From CAYOOT01 sp964405665 (GTDB taxonomy: Bacteria > Bdellovibrionota_C > UBA2361 > SZUA-149 > CAZDWZ01): DNA of 15,856 nucleotides. Below the pieces are notes generated by a model. It did no database searches. It had not been told where the DNA came from and saw nothing but the letters and a program-made list of their open reading frames with translations. The stretch lies in NCBI GenBank assembly GCA_964405665.1, contig CAYOOT010000062.1:1-15856 (forward strand), written 5' to 3'. Position 1 is the stretch's first letter. Every line of letters starts with the position of its first letter. Below are positions 1 through 7,603 of the stretch, piece after piece. The translations under genes and the position numbers were made by a program.

Positions 1-2
1 GT

Positions 3-83
3 TCACGAGTGGCAGACATGCTGAAAACGGCCAAGACGCTCTTCTTTAAGAAGACAAAAGAAGCCGAAGATGGTGAGGCGTAG
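3..83 (+). CDS. Possible C-terminal tail of an unknown protein (partial)
   Basis: An open frame enters from the left edge and ends at TAG (81-83), giving 26 residues that finish hydrophilic and charged (KKTKEAEDGEA), as many protein C-termini do. Its codons (ACG, GCC, CTC, GGC-like) are GC-richer than the rest of the window. I do not recognise the family from so short a tail. If real, the gene is convergent with the tRNA-Lys and overlaps its 3' end by 13 bases, with the stop codon lying inside the tRNA acceptor stem. One frame on the opposite strand is also open over the same stretch, so the coding strand is uncertain. A small 6-bp dyad at 40-54 lies inside it and has no clear role. Confidence 0.3.
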   Translation, partial: SRVADMLKTAKTLFFKKTKEAEDGEA

Positions 84-146
84 TGGATTTGAACCACTGA
101 CCCGTTGCTTAAAAGGCAACTGCTCTACCAACTGAGCTAACGCCTC
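71..146 (-). tRNA. tRNA-Lys (anticodon TTT), CCA encoded
   Basis: The reverse complement folds as a complete cloverleaf. The 7-bp acceptor stem GAGGCGT/ACGCCTC pairs 140-146 with 75-81. The D arm is GCTC-AGTTGGTA-GAGC. The anticodon arm is GTTGC-CTTTTAA-GCAAC, with TTT in the anticodon position. The variable loop has five bases. The T arm is AGTGG-TTCAAAT-CCACT. The discriminator base is A at 74, and CCA (71-73) is encoded in the gene. The mature body is 73 nt plus CCA. It decodes AAA/AAG lysine codons. It is a single gene with its own upstream promoter and no neighbouring tRNA. Confidence 0.97.
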
Positions 147-169
147 GAATCGAACTCTAAAGACTGAAC

Positions 170-198
170 TTAATAAAGTTAATGCATAAAAAAGACAA
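170..198 (-). promoter_or_regulatory. Predicted sigma70-type promoter of tRNA-Lys
   Basis: On the minus strand, TTGTCT (-35, at 193-198) is followed after exactly 17 bases by TATTAA (-10, at 170-175). A start about 7 bases further on would give a leader of roughly 17 nt before the tRNA 5' end at 146. The rest of 147-275 is plain AT-rich sequence with nothing else I can support. Confidence 0.45.
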
Positions 199-275
199 GG
201 GATAAAAGTAAAAAAGTTTTATTTATTTGTATTTTTGGGTAGTTATCAAGATATGAAAGTCGTTTATATGTTGAA

Positions 276-375
276 CCGGCACCCATAAAGGGTGCCCCTA
301 CGGAAATGATGCCCGAATCAGAAATCGCGTACATAGAAATGATTGAATGTAGGGGCACCCTTTATGGGTGCCCGG
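276..375. repeat. Palindromic repeat pair 1 (REP-like, inward GTAGGGG ends)
   Basis: Two copies of a REP-like unit face each other. The left arm (276-301) and right arm (349-375) are reverse complements apart from one missing base. Each arm is itself a hairpin, GGGCACCC-TTTAT-GGGTGCCC in the right arm and a 7-bp version in the left. Here the CCGG ends point outward and the GTAGGGG ends inward, separated by 47 bases of unrelated sequence. The other three elements in this window have the opposite arrangement. The bases just left of the left arm (TTGAACCGG) resemble the end of the conserved spacer in the other elements, so this may be the junction of two adjacent elements whose outer arms were lost. 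Confidence 0.85.
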
Positions 376-393
376 AACGCCTGATACAAAAAA

Positions 394-669
394 TTAATAA
401 GTATCTTTTACTGCAGGAGTCCCTAAGTCTGAAGTTAGCAACCTTCGTTCTTCAAAAAGACTACTCAACTCTCTTTCCAATGCAACAAGCCTGTTTTCAC
501 ATTCCTCCACATCAGTTTTTTCTTTAGCTTTTGCTAGTTTTGATATCAAAAGATTGTATGTATTTAGTTTTTCTAAAATAGAGTCTTTGTCCTTAGTTAA
601 GTGTTGAAATTGTTCTTGCCAATATTTTAAACGTTTAGTTTTTCTTGCAATTTCCAAAGCTAGATTCAT
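394..669 (-). CDS. Hypothetical 91-residue coiled-coil protein
   Basis: I do not recognise a family. The product is almost entirely charged, leucine-rich helix with no proline until near the C-terminus, and most of residues 1-80 fit an amphipathic coiled coil (for example LERELSSLFEERRLL). There is no signal peptide, membrane segment or metal motif. It could be a small structural or adaptor protein. The start ATG at 669 has no convincing Shine-Dalgarno sequence and the reading ends only 19 bases from repeat pair 1. It stands alone between the tRNA and coaD, on the opposite strand to coaD. The biased, protein-like composition argues for a real gene; the weak start and lack of a recognisable family argue for caution. 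Confidence 0.45.
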   Translation of the reverse strand: MNLALEIARKTKRLKYWQEQFQHLTKDKDSILEKLNTYNLLISKLAKAKEKTDVEECENRLVALERELSSLFEERRLLTSDLGTPAVKDTY

Positions 670-729
670 AGTCGTAATAATACTTAGTTAGATTACTAAA
701 GAATTACTGGCGATTATGTATCTAATGGA

Positions 730-757
730 TTGTTTTTTCAAGTGTCAATTTTATAAA
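730..757 (+). promoter_or_regulatory. Weak candidate promoter upstream of coaD
   Basis: TTGTTT (730-735) and TATAAA (752-757) are separated by 16 bases, which would leave a leader of about 80 nt before the coaD start at 845. The match to the -35 consensus is only partial. It is the best pair I see between the coiled-coil ORF and coaD. Confidence 0.25.
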
Positions 758-844
758 AGGTTCAAATAGTTACCTGTATATTTAGCTCATTGAGAGTTCT
801 TAGGGAATGATGTATGAGAGCATGGGAAATTACTTTGGATATTT

Positions 845-1360
845 ATGGGAAAAAATATATCTGCTGTCTATGCGGGAACGTTTGATCCCCTAACTAATGG
901 TCATAGAGATATTATCATTAGAGCTGCCGGAATTTTTGATTCTTTAGTAGTAGCTGTGGCTGAAGATTCACGAAAAGATACACTTTTTACTCCAGAAGAA
1001 AGAATTGAGCTTATTTCTGAAACGCTAAAAGAATTCCCCGCAGCCGATCGCAAGAGAATAAAAGTGGATACATTTCAGGGTCTTCTTGTGGATTATGTAA
1101 GAAAATTAAATTCCAAGGTAATTATTCGGGGACTAAGAGCTGTTTCTGATTATGAATATGAATCTCAAATGGCTGTGATTAATCGGAACTTAGATAATCA
1201 AATAGAAACTGTGTTTTTAATGACTGCCGAAGAAAATTCTTTCATTAGTTCCAGCGTAGTTCGTGAAATTGCCAAACTTGGTGGAGATGTTTCCTCTCTT
1301 GTCCCAAAATCAGTCAATAACAGAGTCAAGAAAAAGATATCGCAAAAACAAGCAAAATAG
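845..1360 (+). CDS. coaD: Phosphopantetheine adenylyltransferase
   Basis: CoaD catalyses the penultimate step of coenzyme A synthesis, transferring AMP from ATP to 4'-phosphopantetheine to make dephospho-CoA in the cytoplasm. The 171-residue product has the nucleotidyltransferase signature GTFDPLTNGH near the N-terminus, with the T/HxGH motif at residues 17-20. Lys44 precedes FTPEER, the arginine-rich motif RGLRAVSDYEYE lies around residues 95-106, and the late ISSSVVRE motif is at 134-141. These are the ATP- and pantetheine-binding signatures of the family. Length is slightly above the usual 160 because of a lysine-rich tail. The Shine-Dalgarno sequence is weak (GGAT just upstream). The aminotransferase gene starts 54 bases downstream on the same strand without an obvious terminator between them, so the two are probably co-transcribed. 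Confidence 0.96.
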   Translation: MGKNISAVYAGTFDPLTNGHRDIIIRAAGIFDSLVVAVAEDSRKDTLFTPEERIELISETLKEFPAADRKRIKVDTFQGLLVDYVRKLNSKVIIRGLRAVSDYEYESQMAVINRNLDNQIETVFLMTAEENSFISSSVVREIAKLGGDVSSLVPKSVNNRVKKKISQKQAK

Positions 1361-1414
1361 CTTGACAATTATAGCAAATTATTATTTTAAGAAGGCACTT
1401 TTTTAAGGATTTTT

Positions 1415-2623
1415 ATGACTACTTTGAGCAAACTGATTCAAAATGTTCCACCCTCTCCAACGCTGGCGGCGGCGGCCAAAGCCAATGAGCTAAAAGCCAA
1501 AGGAAAGGATGTAATTTCATTTACTGTCGGTGAGCCAGACTTAGATACACCACAACACATTAAAAATGCCGCAGTAGAAGCTTTGAATAAAGGTTTTACA
1601 AAATATACTGCAGCTCAAGGAATTGTGCCTCTTCGAGAAGCGATTGTCCAAAAAGTAGAGCGCGACAATAATCTAAAATACGCAATTAATGAAGTCATTG
1701 TTACAAACGGTGGCAAGCAAGCATTAGCCACTGCTTTTGCTGTTTTATTGAATCCCGGAGACGAAGTGGTAATTCCCGCTCCTTATTGGACCAGTTATCC
1801 TGATATGGTGAAACTTGTGGGAGGAGTTCCGGTATTTTTGGAAACAAAAGCGGAAAATGGCTATACTTTTAGTGCAGAGGAATTCCTAAAAGTTTGCAGC
1901 CCCAAAACAAAAGCTTTGATTATCAACACTCCATCAAACCCCACAGGAGCTTGTTTTTCTGCGGAACAATTAAAAGACATTGCTGCTGCGGTCAAATCTT
2001 TAAATAATCCAAATTTAACCGTGATCTCTGATGAAGTGTATGAGTACATAACTTTTGATGGATTTGAACATACTTCATTTTTGGAAGTTGCTCCGGAATT
2101 AAGGGAGCAAACTTTATTGATTAATGCTTTTAGTAAAGCCTATTCGATGACTGGCTGGAGAGTGGGTTATGCTGTTGGCCCAAAAAATATCATTGATGCA
2201 ATGACCAATCATCTAAGTCAGTTTACCAGTAATGTCTGTTCAATTGCCCAATATGCTGCATCCAGAGCATATGAAGATAGCTATGAATTTCCAAGAAAAA
2301 TGCAAACGGAGTTTGCCAAACGTTTGGAAATAGTTTGTAATGCCGTTAAAGAAATGAATGGGATTAAACTTACCGTAAAACCAAGAGGGGCGTTTTTTGC
2401 TTTCTTGGAAATAGATAATTTAATTGGAAAAAGCTTTGCCGATTACAAAATAAATTGTGGGCAGGATTTCATGACTTACTTATTAGAAAAATATGATGTT
2501 GTTGTGGTGCAAGGGGAGGCGTTTGGTAATTCTAAAGCAGTAAGAATGAGCTTCGCGCTAGATACCGCACAATTGGTGAAAGGCTTGAATCGGATGAAGG
2601 AAGCGACGGCTAATCTGAAGTAA
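1415..2623 (+). CDS. aspC: Class I aspartate aminotransferase (PLP-dependent)
   Basis: This cytoplasmic fold-type I aminotransferase should interconvert aspartate and oxaloacetate using 2-oxoglutarate/glutamate. In some bacteria members of this subgroup (I-gamma, about 400 residues) also transaminate prephenate or aromatic acids, so the exact substrate range is open. Seen in the 402-residue product: GGKQA around 99-103, Tyr124-Trp125 stacking on the cofactor, NTPSNPTG (171-178), Asp206 and Tyr209 in SDEVYEY, the Schiff-base Lys241 in SKAYSMTGWRVG, and Arg377 in VRMSFALD for the substrate carboxylate. All key residues are present. AAGGA (1405-1409) sits 5 bases before the start and supports it. 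The gene follows coaD and ends 21 bases before palindromic repeat 2, which may terminate its transcript. Confidence 0.93.
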   Translation: MTTLSKLIQNVPPSPTLAAAAKANELKAKGKDVISFTVGEPDLDTPQHIKNAAVEALNKGFTKYTAAQGIVPLREAIVQKVERDNNLKYAINEVIVTNGGKQALATAFAVLLNPGDEVVIPAPYWTSYPDMVKLVGGVPVFLETKAENGYTFSAEEFLKVCSPKTKALIINTPSNPTGACFSAEQLKDIAAAVKSLNNPNLTVISDEVYEYITFDGFEHTSFLEVAPELREQTLLINAFSKAYSMTGWRVGYAVGPKNIIDAMTNHLSQFTSNVCSIAQYAASRAYEDSYEFPRKMQTEFAKRLEIVCNAVKEMNGIKLTVKPRGAFFAFLEIDNLIGKSFADYKINCGQDFMTYLLEKYDVVVVQGEAFGNSKAVRMSFALDTAQLVKGLNRMKEATANLK

Positions 2624-2643
2624 ACGGTTATTTTTAATTAGAA

Positions 2644-2721
2644 TGTAGGGGCAGGTTTTATACCTGCCCGGAATTCCAAAATATAATGGCCAACCGGGCA
2701 GCCCTAAAGGCTGCCCCTACA
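2644..2721. repeat. Palindromic repeat element 2 (REP-like pair)
   Basis: Two hairpin arms point their TGTAGGGG ends outward around a conserved spacer that begins GGAATTCCAAAATATA and ends CAACCGGG. The left arm stem is GGGCAGGT/ACCTGCCC and the right arm stem GGGCAGCC/GGCTGCCC, each with a five-base loop. The element sits between the convergent aminotransferase and sugar dehydrogenase genes, 10-20 bases from each stop codon, so either hairpin could end transcription. It lacks a clear U-tract on both sides, which makes terminator function a guess. Confidence 0.9.
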
Positions 2722-2731
2722 TTTTATTTCT

Positions 2732-3793
2732 CTAGCTGCGATTTATCCGATAAATCCCTTCAGTCGTACAAAAATACAAAATCCCATCAGGACTAACAGC
2801 AAGATCAAGTATCGGTCCACTGCCGCCAGCATAAAAAATTGCTTCTTCCAACACGCTAGAAGATCGATCCGCAATCACATATCTTCTAATGGTTCCTGTA
2901 TTATAGTCTGCTACAAAAAGATGGTTTTTGAATTCAGGGAAAACATTTCCTTGATAAAAAGTAATGCCAGTAAGTCCGATTGTTGTAGGGATTCTAATAA
3001 TCGGCTGTAAATAACTAGGATCAGTATCCCCACAAGGTTGTCCTTCTCTCCAGCCGTAATTGCCTGCAGCTAAAATTTTATCGATTTCGTCATCACAATC
3101 GGGACCATTTTCACTGGCATAAAGACTTCCGGTTTCCGGCTGAACGGCCAAACCAAAGACATTTCTAAAACCTAAAGCATACAAACCATTTCCCAGAGGA
3201 TTGCTCTGAGGATCGCTTCCGTCTCTATTCTTTCTTAAAATTTTTCCATTTAATGAAGAAAGATCTTGGGCCGAAGCTGGATCCCCGTCGTCTCCAGTAG
3301 AAATAAATAAAGTGTGGTCTTTTCCAAAGGCCAGTTTTCCTCCGGCATGACCACCTGCTGGAAGTTGATTGGCGATTACCAAAGGCTCGGTGCCGGTGCT
3401 TGCTTGATCCTTGAATCTTGTAACCCGATTACTTCCACCACCTTCTGAGCTGTAGTGAAATACATAAACAAATCTGTTACTGCTGTATTGAGGATCGATT
3501 GCTAATCCTACTGGGCCATCAGTTGTTCCGGCAGGCGGCGCTTCCAATTGAATAAAGGGTTGTTCCAATAAATTACCATTTCCAAAAACCCGGACTTTCC
3601 CTGTGGCCAGCTCCGTAAAAAACATCCGACCATCGGGGGTAAAGGCAATGCTTGTGGGGAAAGCTAAATTTCCTAAAACTTTTTCTATTGAGGTGTTAAC
3701 AGCGGGAGTGGGAAGAATGAATTCGGAATTGCCACCGCCTCCATGACCGCCGCAGGAAGTAAAAATCAATAGAATGCAAAAAATTTTTTTCAT
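2732..3793 (-). CDS. Exported PQQ-dependent sugar dehydrogenase (GSDH family), probable lipoprotein
   Basis: The product (353 residues from this start) is a six-bladed beta-propeller of the glucose/sorbosone dehydrogenase family, which oxidises aldoses in the periplasm with the cofactor PQQ. Family signatures are the repeated blade motifs FTPDGRMFF and VSPDGILYF, the segment GGHAGGKLAFG with the candidate catalytic His149, STGDDGD followed by QDLSSLNGKILR, Arg210 in GFRNVFGLA (usually HRN in the family, here FRN), and ENGPDCDDEID. The N-terminus is a signal peptide with Cys14 after IFTS, an imperfect lipobox, then a flexible Gly/His stretch. The frame is open to an ATG at 3823, but those ten extra codons come from palindromic repeat 3. 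The internal ATG at 3793 starts a proper signal peptide and follows AGAGAA, so I chose it. No PQQ synthesis genes are in view. Confidence 0.85.
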   Translation of the reverse strand: MKKIFCILLIFTSCGGHGGGGNSEFILPTPAVNTSIEKVLGNLAFPTSIAFTPDGRMFFTELATGKVRVFGNGNLLEQPFIQLEAPPAGTTDGPVGLAIDPQYSSNRFVYVFHYSSEGGGSNRVTRFKDQASTGTEPLVIANQLPAGGHAGGKLAFGKDHTLFISTGDDGDPASAQDLSSLNGKILRKNRDGSDPQSNPLGNGLYALGFRNVFGLAVQPETGSLYASENGPDCDDEIDKILAAGNYGWREGQPCGDTDPSYLQPIIRIPTTIGLTGITFYQGNVFPEFKNHLFVADYNTGTIRRYVIADRSSSVLEEAIFYAGGSGPILDLAVSPDGILYFCTTEGIYRINRS

Positions 3794-3812
3794 GAAATTC
3801 TCTAAAAATGAT

Positions 3813-3890
3813 TGTAGGGGCACTCTTTATGGGTGCCCGGTTGACCAATATGTTTTGGAATTCCGGGTACCCATAAAGGATGCCCCTACA
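3813..3890. repeat. Palindromic repeat element 3 (REP-like pair, reverse orientation)
   Basis: It has the same architecture as elements 2 and 4 but is inverted: the spacer reads TTTTGGAATTCCGGG near its right side. The left arm stem GGGCACTC/GGGTGCCC has one G-U pair. The right arm GGGTACCC/GGATGCCC is more decayed, with a G-U pair and one mismatch. It lies between the 3' end of mccA and the start of the sugar dehydrogenase gene, both leftward, and supplies the spurious upstream start of the latter's reading frame. The 72 bases between it and the mccA stop are AT-rich with no other feature. Confidence 0.88.
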
Positions 3891-3962
3891 TTAATTCAAT
3901 AAGTGTTTTTAAATTATAAAATGACAACCGACAATACTGTATGAAGTAAATGAAAACAACCT

Positions 3963-5969
3963 TTAATTACTTTTAATAACGATTAAAATCTCACCCTTTT
4001 TCACATTTTGACCTTTCAGGACTCTAATCTGATCGATTGTTCCATCGGCAGGGGATAATATTTTATGCTCCATTTTCATTGATTCGAAGATAAGCAGACA
4101 ATCTCCTTTTTTTACTACTTGTCCCTCTGCAAATTTGATTTCTAAAATGGTTCCCGGAAGAGTGGACTGGATCTGATTGGAGTCAGCAGTTTTACTGTTG
4201 TCAGTACTTAAAATCTCCCTTGAAATTTCAAAATTAAATCCTTTTAAATAAAGATTAGTTTGTAAGTTGGAATTCTCATCGGCGGTTTGTTGATTAATGT
4301 AGATTTTATAAATATCTTTTGCCAATTCAATTTCTAAATATTCTTTACTTAGGGAAATTAATTTTAAAGACAGTTCTTCTTGTTCAATTTCGAATTTATA
4401 GACTTGATTCTCAGGAGAAAAGTTTTTTAGTTTAATATTTAGTCTTTGATTTTCCAAATAGATATTATTTATTTTGTATTTAAGCAAAGGGGTGTTGAGT
4501 TGCTTTGTTTCTCGAAAGTATTGTAAATCCTTTTTTTGCTGAAATTTTTGAGCGGATAAAATATAATGTGCGGCTAAAGAGATTTTTGCCATACTTAATG
4601 GATCACTATCAGCATCGGCTAATTTTTTACTTTTTAAATTTTCATCAATAAAGGAAGTATATTGATTCTTTAGTTGGTATTCTCCAAGTAAATTTTTTAA
4701 GAAAAATATATTTGTTTCCAGGCCCGTAATGATTGTTTGATCAAGGGCTTTAAGCAAAGCAGTTTTTGCTTCTTCTTGATTTTTGCCAGTAGCAATAATT
4801 TTCAATAGTAAGGAATCATAGTAGGTTGTGGTTTGGCAATTTTTACTTAAAGAATGCTCCAGGCGTAAATGTTTATTCTCAGGCAAATATAAATTCTTAA
4901 TTTCTCCAATGCTGGGTTGAAAATCCCGAAGGGGATTTTCCGCGCAAACTCTTGCTTCGATGGCATGCCCGGAAACTTTAATCTCTTTTTGTTTGATACT
5001 AAACTTTTCTCCGAGAGCTGATTTTATTTGTAGTTCAACTATATCCAGGCCAGTGATTGCTTCAGTTACCGGATGTTCCACTTGAATCCTGGGATTTACT
5101 TCCAGAAAATAGAACTCGTCTTGAGGATTGTTTGTGGGCACTAAAAATTCTACGGTTGCGGCGCTGGATAATTGAACAGCCTCTCCAATTTTTACTGCAG
5201 CGCTTAAAAGCTTTGTTCTTAAATTCTCTGAAATACCAAGAGCAGGAGCTTCTTCGATTACTTTTTGATAACGACGCTGCATGGAGCAATCCCGTTCAAA
5301 AAGATGTAGGACATTGCCATACTTGTCTCCAATAAGTTGTACTTCGAGATGGCGAGCCGGATAAATGTATTTTTCAAGAATTAGTTGCGGGTTGTTAAAA
5401 AAAGCTTGGGCCTCACGAGCAGCACTTTCTAGAAGTGATTCTAGTTCTCCAACATTATTTACTAAACGCATTCCTCTTCCGCCACCACCACCGACGGCTT
5501 TGATTAAAAGGGGAAAGCCAATTGTGTTTGCTGCTTTTTTTAAAGAAGATAAATCTTGTTTGCTCTCGTCGTAGCCTTGGGTAATCGGGATAGCTAATTT
5601 TTTTGCAAGAATTCTGGCGTTGTCTTTATTCCCCAATTCTCTGATTGTTTGTGCGCTGGGACCAATAAAAATAATTCCATTTTTGTTAAGCTCTTCCACA
5701 AACGCTGCGTTTTCGGATAAGAAGCCATATCCAGGATGAATTGCCTCAGCAGCAGATTTTTTAGCAATCGCAATAATTTTTTCTGTATTAAGATAAGTGT
5801 CTTGAGCAGAGTTGCCATTTAAGGAAAATGCTTGATCTGCAAAACTGACATAAGGGGAATTTTTATCAACATCGGAATAAACTGCAACAGTTTTAATTCC
5901 CATTTTCTTTGCAGTTCGAATGATTCGAAGAGCAATTTCCCCGCGATTGGCGATTAATAATTTTTTCAT
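3963..5969 (-). CDS. mccA: Methylcrotonyl-CoA carboxylase alpha subunit (biotin carboxylase + biotin carrier)
   Basis: This subunit carboxylates its own biotin with ATP and bicarbonate and hands the CO2 to the beta subunit. The 668 residues divide into a biotin carboxylase domain (about 1-450), a poorly conserved linker (about 450-590), and a C-terminal biotin carrier domain (about 595-668). Visible motifs are NRGEIALR at 8-15, HPGYGFLSEN at 78-87, the ATP-grasp glycine loop KAVGGGGGRGMR at 157-168, Lys236, Glu290, Arg294 and Glu298 in LEVNPRIQVEHP, Arg340 in HAIEARVCAENP, and the biotinylation motif ESMKME with Lys632. One ATP-site motif reads LGNK instead of the usual MGDK. The start is 4 bases after the mccB stop, giving a tight two-gene operon. 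The substrate is taken from the partner subunit; the alpha subunit alone could equally serve propionyl- or acetyl-CoA. Confidence 0.92.
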   Translation of the reverse strand: MKKLLIANRGEIALRIIRTAKKMGIKTVAVYSDVDKNSPYVSFADQAFSLNGNSAQDTYLNTEKIIAIAKKSAAEAIHPGYGFLSENAAFVEELNKNGIIFIGPSAQTIRELGNKDNARILAKKLAIPITQGYDESKQDLSSLKKAANTIGFPLLIKAVGGGGGRGMRLVNNVGELESLLESAAREAQAFFNNPQLILEKYIYPARHLEVQLIGDKYGNVLHLFERDCSMQRRYQKVIEEAPALGISENLRTKLLSAAVKIGEAVQLSSAATVEFLVPTNNPQDEFYFLEVNPRIQVEHPVTEAITGLDIVELQIKSALGEKFSIKQKEIKVSGHAIEARVCAENPLRDFQPSIGEIKNLYLPENKHLRLEHSLSKNCQTTTYYDSLLLKIIATGKNQEEAKTALLKALDQTIITGLETNIFFLKNLLGEYQLKNQYTSFIDENLKSKKLADADSDPLSMAKISLAAHYILSAQKFQQKKDLQYFRETKQLNTPLLKYKINNIYLENQRLNIKLKNFSPENQVYKFEIEQEELSLKLISLSKEYLEIELAKDIYKIYINQQTADENSNLQTNLYLKGFNFEISREILSTDNSKTADSNQIQSTLPGTILEIKFAEGQVVKKGDCLLIFESMKMEHKILSPADGTIDQIRVLKGQNVKKGEILIVIKSN

Positions 5970-5973
5970 CTTT

Positions 5974-7593
5974 TTACATTCTGAAAATTCCCGGAGTGTA
6001 ACGGGTATCGGGATTATAGGCGGTGATACTAAAGGCTAGGGCTAAAATTTTTCTGGTATTAACAGGGTCAATTACACCATCATCCCATAATCGGGCAGTA
6101 GCATAATAAGGACTTCCTTCTCTTTCATATTTTTCAAGAATACTTTTAGAATATTTATCAATTTCTCCTTGTTCTAACTTCTCACCTTTTCGTTTCGCAC
6201 TGAAAGTTTTAACGTCAGTTAAAACTTTCGCAGCTTGCATCCCGCCCATGACAGATATTTTGGAGTTGGGCCAGCTAAATAAGAATCGGGGATCATAAGC
6301 ACGGCCGCACATTCCATAATTTCCTGCGCCGTAAGAACTGCCGACAAGAAGGGAAAATTTTGGAACTCGGGAAGTGGCAACGGCAGAAACCATTTTAGCG
6401 CCATGCTTGGCAATTCCTTCGTGTTCGTAAGCTTTGCCGACCATGAAGCCGGTAATGTTATGTAAAAAAAGCAAAGGAATATTTCTTTGATTGCAGAGTT
6501 CAATAAAATGCGTCGCTTTTAAAGCCGATTCGCTAAAAAGAATTCCATCATTGGCAATTACTCCCACCGGAAAACCATAGATATGAGCAAAGCCACAAAT
6601 AAGGGAAGTGCCATAGTTTGCTTTAAATTCTTCTAGCCGGGAGCCATCAAGCAATCTTGCAAGAATTTCTTTCATCGAAAAAGTTTTTTTGATGTCTTGA
6701 TTGATGATGCCGTAAATTTCTTCAGCTGGATAAAGCGGCTCAACATTTTCTTGTTCCGGCAGTAAACGTTGATAAGGAGAAATTTTTTCGTTACCCAAAG
6801 ATTTAATAATGCCCCGGACTAAAGATAAAGCTTGTTCTTCGTTTTCTGCTAAATGATCTGCTACTCCGCTAATTTTGCAATGAACTTCGGCTCCTCCTAG
6901 TTCTTCGGCGGTTACTTCTTCACCTGTTGCAGCTTTAACCAGTGGCGGGCCACCTAGAAAAATTGTTCCGTTGTTTTTTACAATAATTGTTTCATCACTC
7001 ATTGCCGGAACATAAGCTCCTCCTGCTGTGCAAGAACCTAAAACTGCAGAAATTTGAGGAATTCCTTGGGAACTCATTTGGGCTTGATTGTAGAAAATCC
7101 TTCCGAAGTGAAATCTATCGGGAAAGATTTGATCTTGCAGCGGTAAGTATGCTCCGCCACTATCAACTAAATAAATGCAAGGTAGTTTATTTTCTGCGGC
7201 AATTTCTTGGGCTCGTAAATGTTTTTTTACAGTGGAGGGAAAATAGGTTCCACCTTTGACATTAGGATTATTGGCGACAATTACGCAGGGTCTGCCAAAA
7301 ATATAAGAAATACAAGTTGTAATACCGGCACCCGGTTCGGTGTTGCCATCGACATCCATTCCTGCAAGAGGAGAGAGTTGTAAAATGGGAGCACCGGGAT
7401 CTATCAGCAGTTCAATTCGTTCAGAACTTAAAAATTTATTTCTTTGACGAGAAAGTTTGATTGCATCTGGGGTTTCGGGATTGGAAGATTTTTTTAGATA
7501 GTCTTGTAATTCATTACTTAACTTGGAATAGGAAAGATAGTTATCCTGATATTCCTTAGAAGAGGTATTTAAATTTGAAACTAGAATGCTCAT
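5974..7593 (-). CDS. mccB: Methylcrotonyl-CoA carboxylase beta subunit (carboxyltransferase)
   Basis: It transfers CO2 from biotin to 3-methylcrotonyl-CoA, giving 3-methylglutaconyl-CoA in leucine breakdown. The 539-residue product from this start matches family length. The motif VDSGGAYLPLQDQIFPD at 143-159, followed by HFGRIFYNQAQMS, is diagnostic of the methylcrotonyl/geranyl-CoA group and differs from the VDSGGARIQEG form of propionyl-CoA carboxylase. GSCTAGGAYVPAMSDE (about 186-201), FLGGPPLVKAATGEEV (about 212-227), ARLWDDGVIDP and the closing GIFRM also fit. Geranyl-CoA carboxylase is the main alternative. The frame is open to an ATG at 7644, but that would add 17 unrelated residues and place a good promoter inside the gene, so the ATG at 7593 is preferred. 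No other leucine-degradation gene (isovaleryl-CoA dehydrogenase, hydratase, HMG-CoA lyase) is in the window. Confidence 0.92.
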   Translation of the reverse strand: MSILVSNLNTSSKEYQDNYLSYSKLSNELQDYLKKSSNPETPDAIKLSRQRNKFLSSERIELLIDPGAPILQLSPLAGMDVDGNTEPGAGITTCISYIFGRPCVIVANNPNVKGGTYFPSTVKKHLRAQEIAAENKLPCIYLVDSGGAYLPLQDQIFPDRFHFGRIFYNQAQMSSQGIPQISAVLGSCTAGGAYVPAMSDETIIVKNNGTIFLGGPPLVKAATGEEVTAEELGGAEVHCKISGVADHLAENEEQALSLVRGIIKSLGNEKISPYQRLLPEQENVEPLYPAEEIYGIINQDIKKTFSMKEILARLLDGSRLEEFKANYGTSLICGFAHIYGFPVGVIANDGILFSESALKATHFIELCNQRNIPLLFLHNITGFMVGKAYEHEGIAKHGAKMVSAVATSRVPKFSLLVGSSYGAGNYGMCGRAYDPRFLFSWPNSKISVMGGMQAAKVLTDVKTFSAKRKGEKLEQGEIDKYSKSILEKYEREGSPYYATARLWDDGVIDPVNTRKILALAFSITAYNPDTRYTPGIFRM

Positions 7594-7603
7594 TTTGTTT
7601 ATA

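Noticed and set aside
306..527. A 73-codon + strand frame across repeat pair 1
   Set aside because: It reads straight through the repeat arm and then in antisense through the coiled-coil ORF; there is no ribosome-binding site and no protein-like composition.
5057..5574. Several frames of 69-92 codons inside mccA
   Set aside because: They are antisense or out-of-frame shadows of a strongly conserved biotin carboxylase domain.
3963..7593. Propionyl-CoA carboxylase (pccBA)
   Set aside because: The beta subunit has VDSGGAYLPLQ followed by HFGRIFYNQ and ends in GIFRM, the methylcrotonyl-CoA type, not the DSGGARIQEG type.
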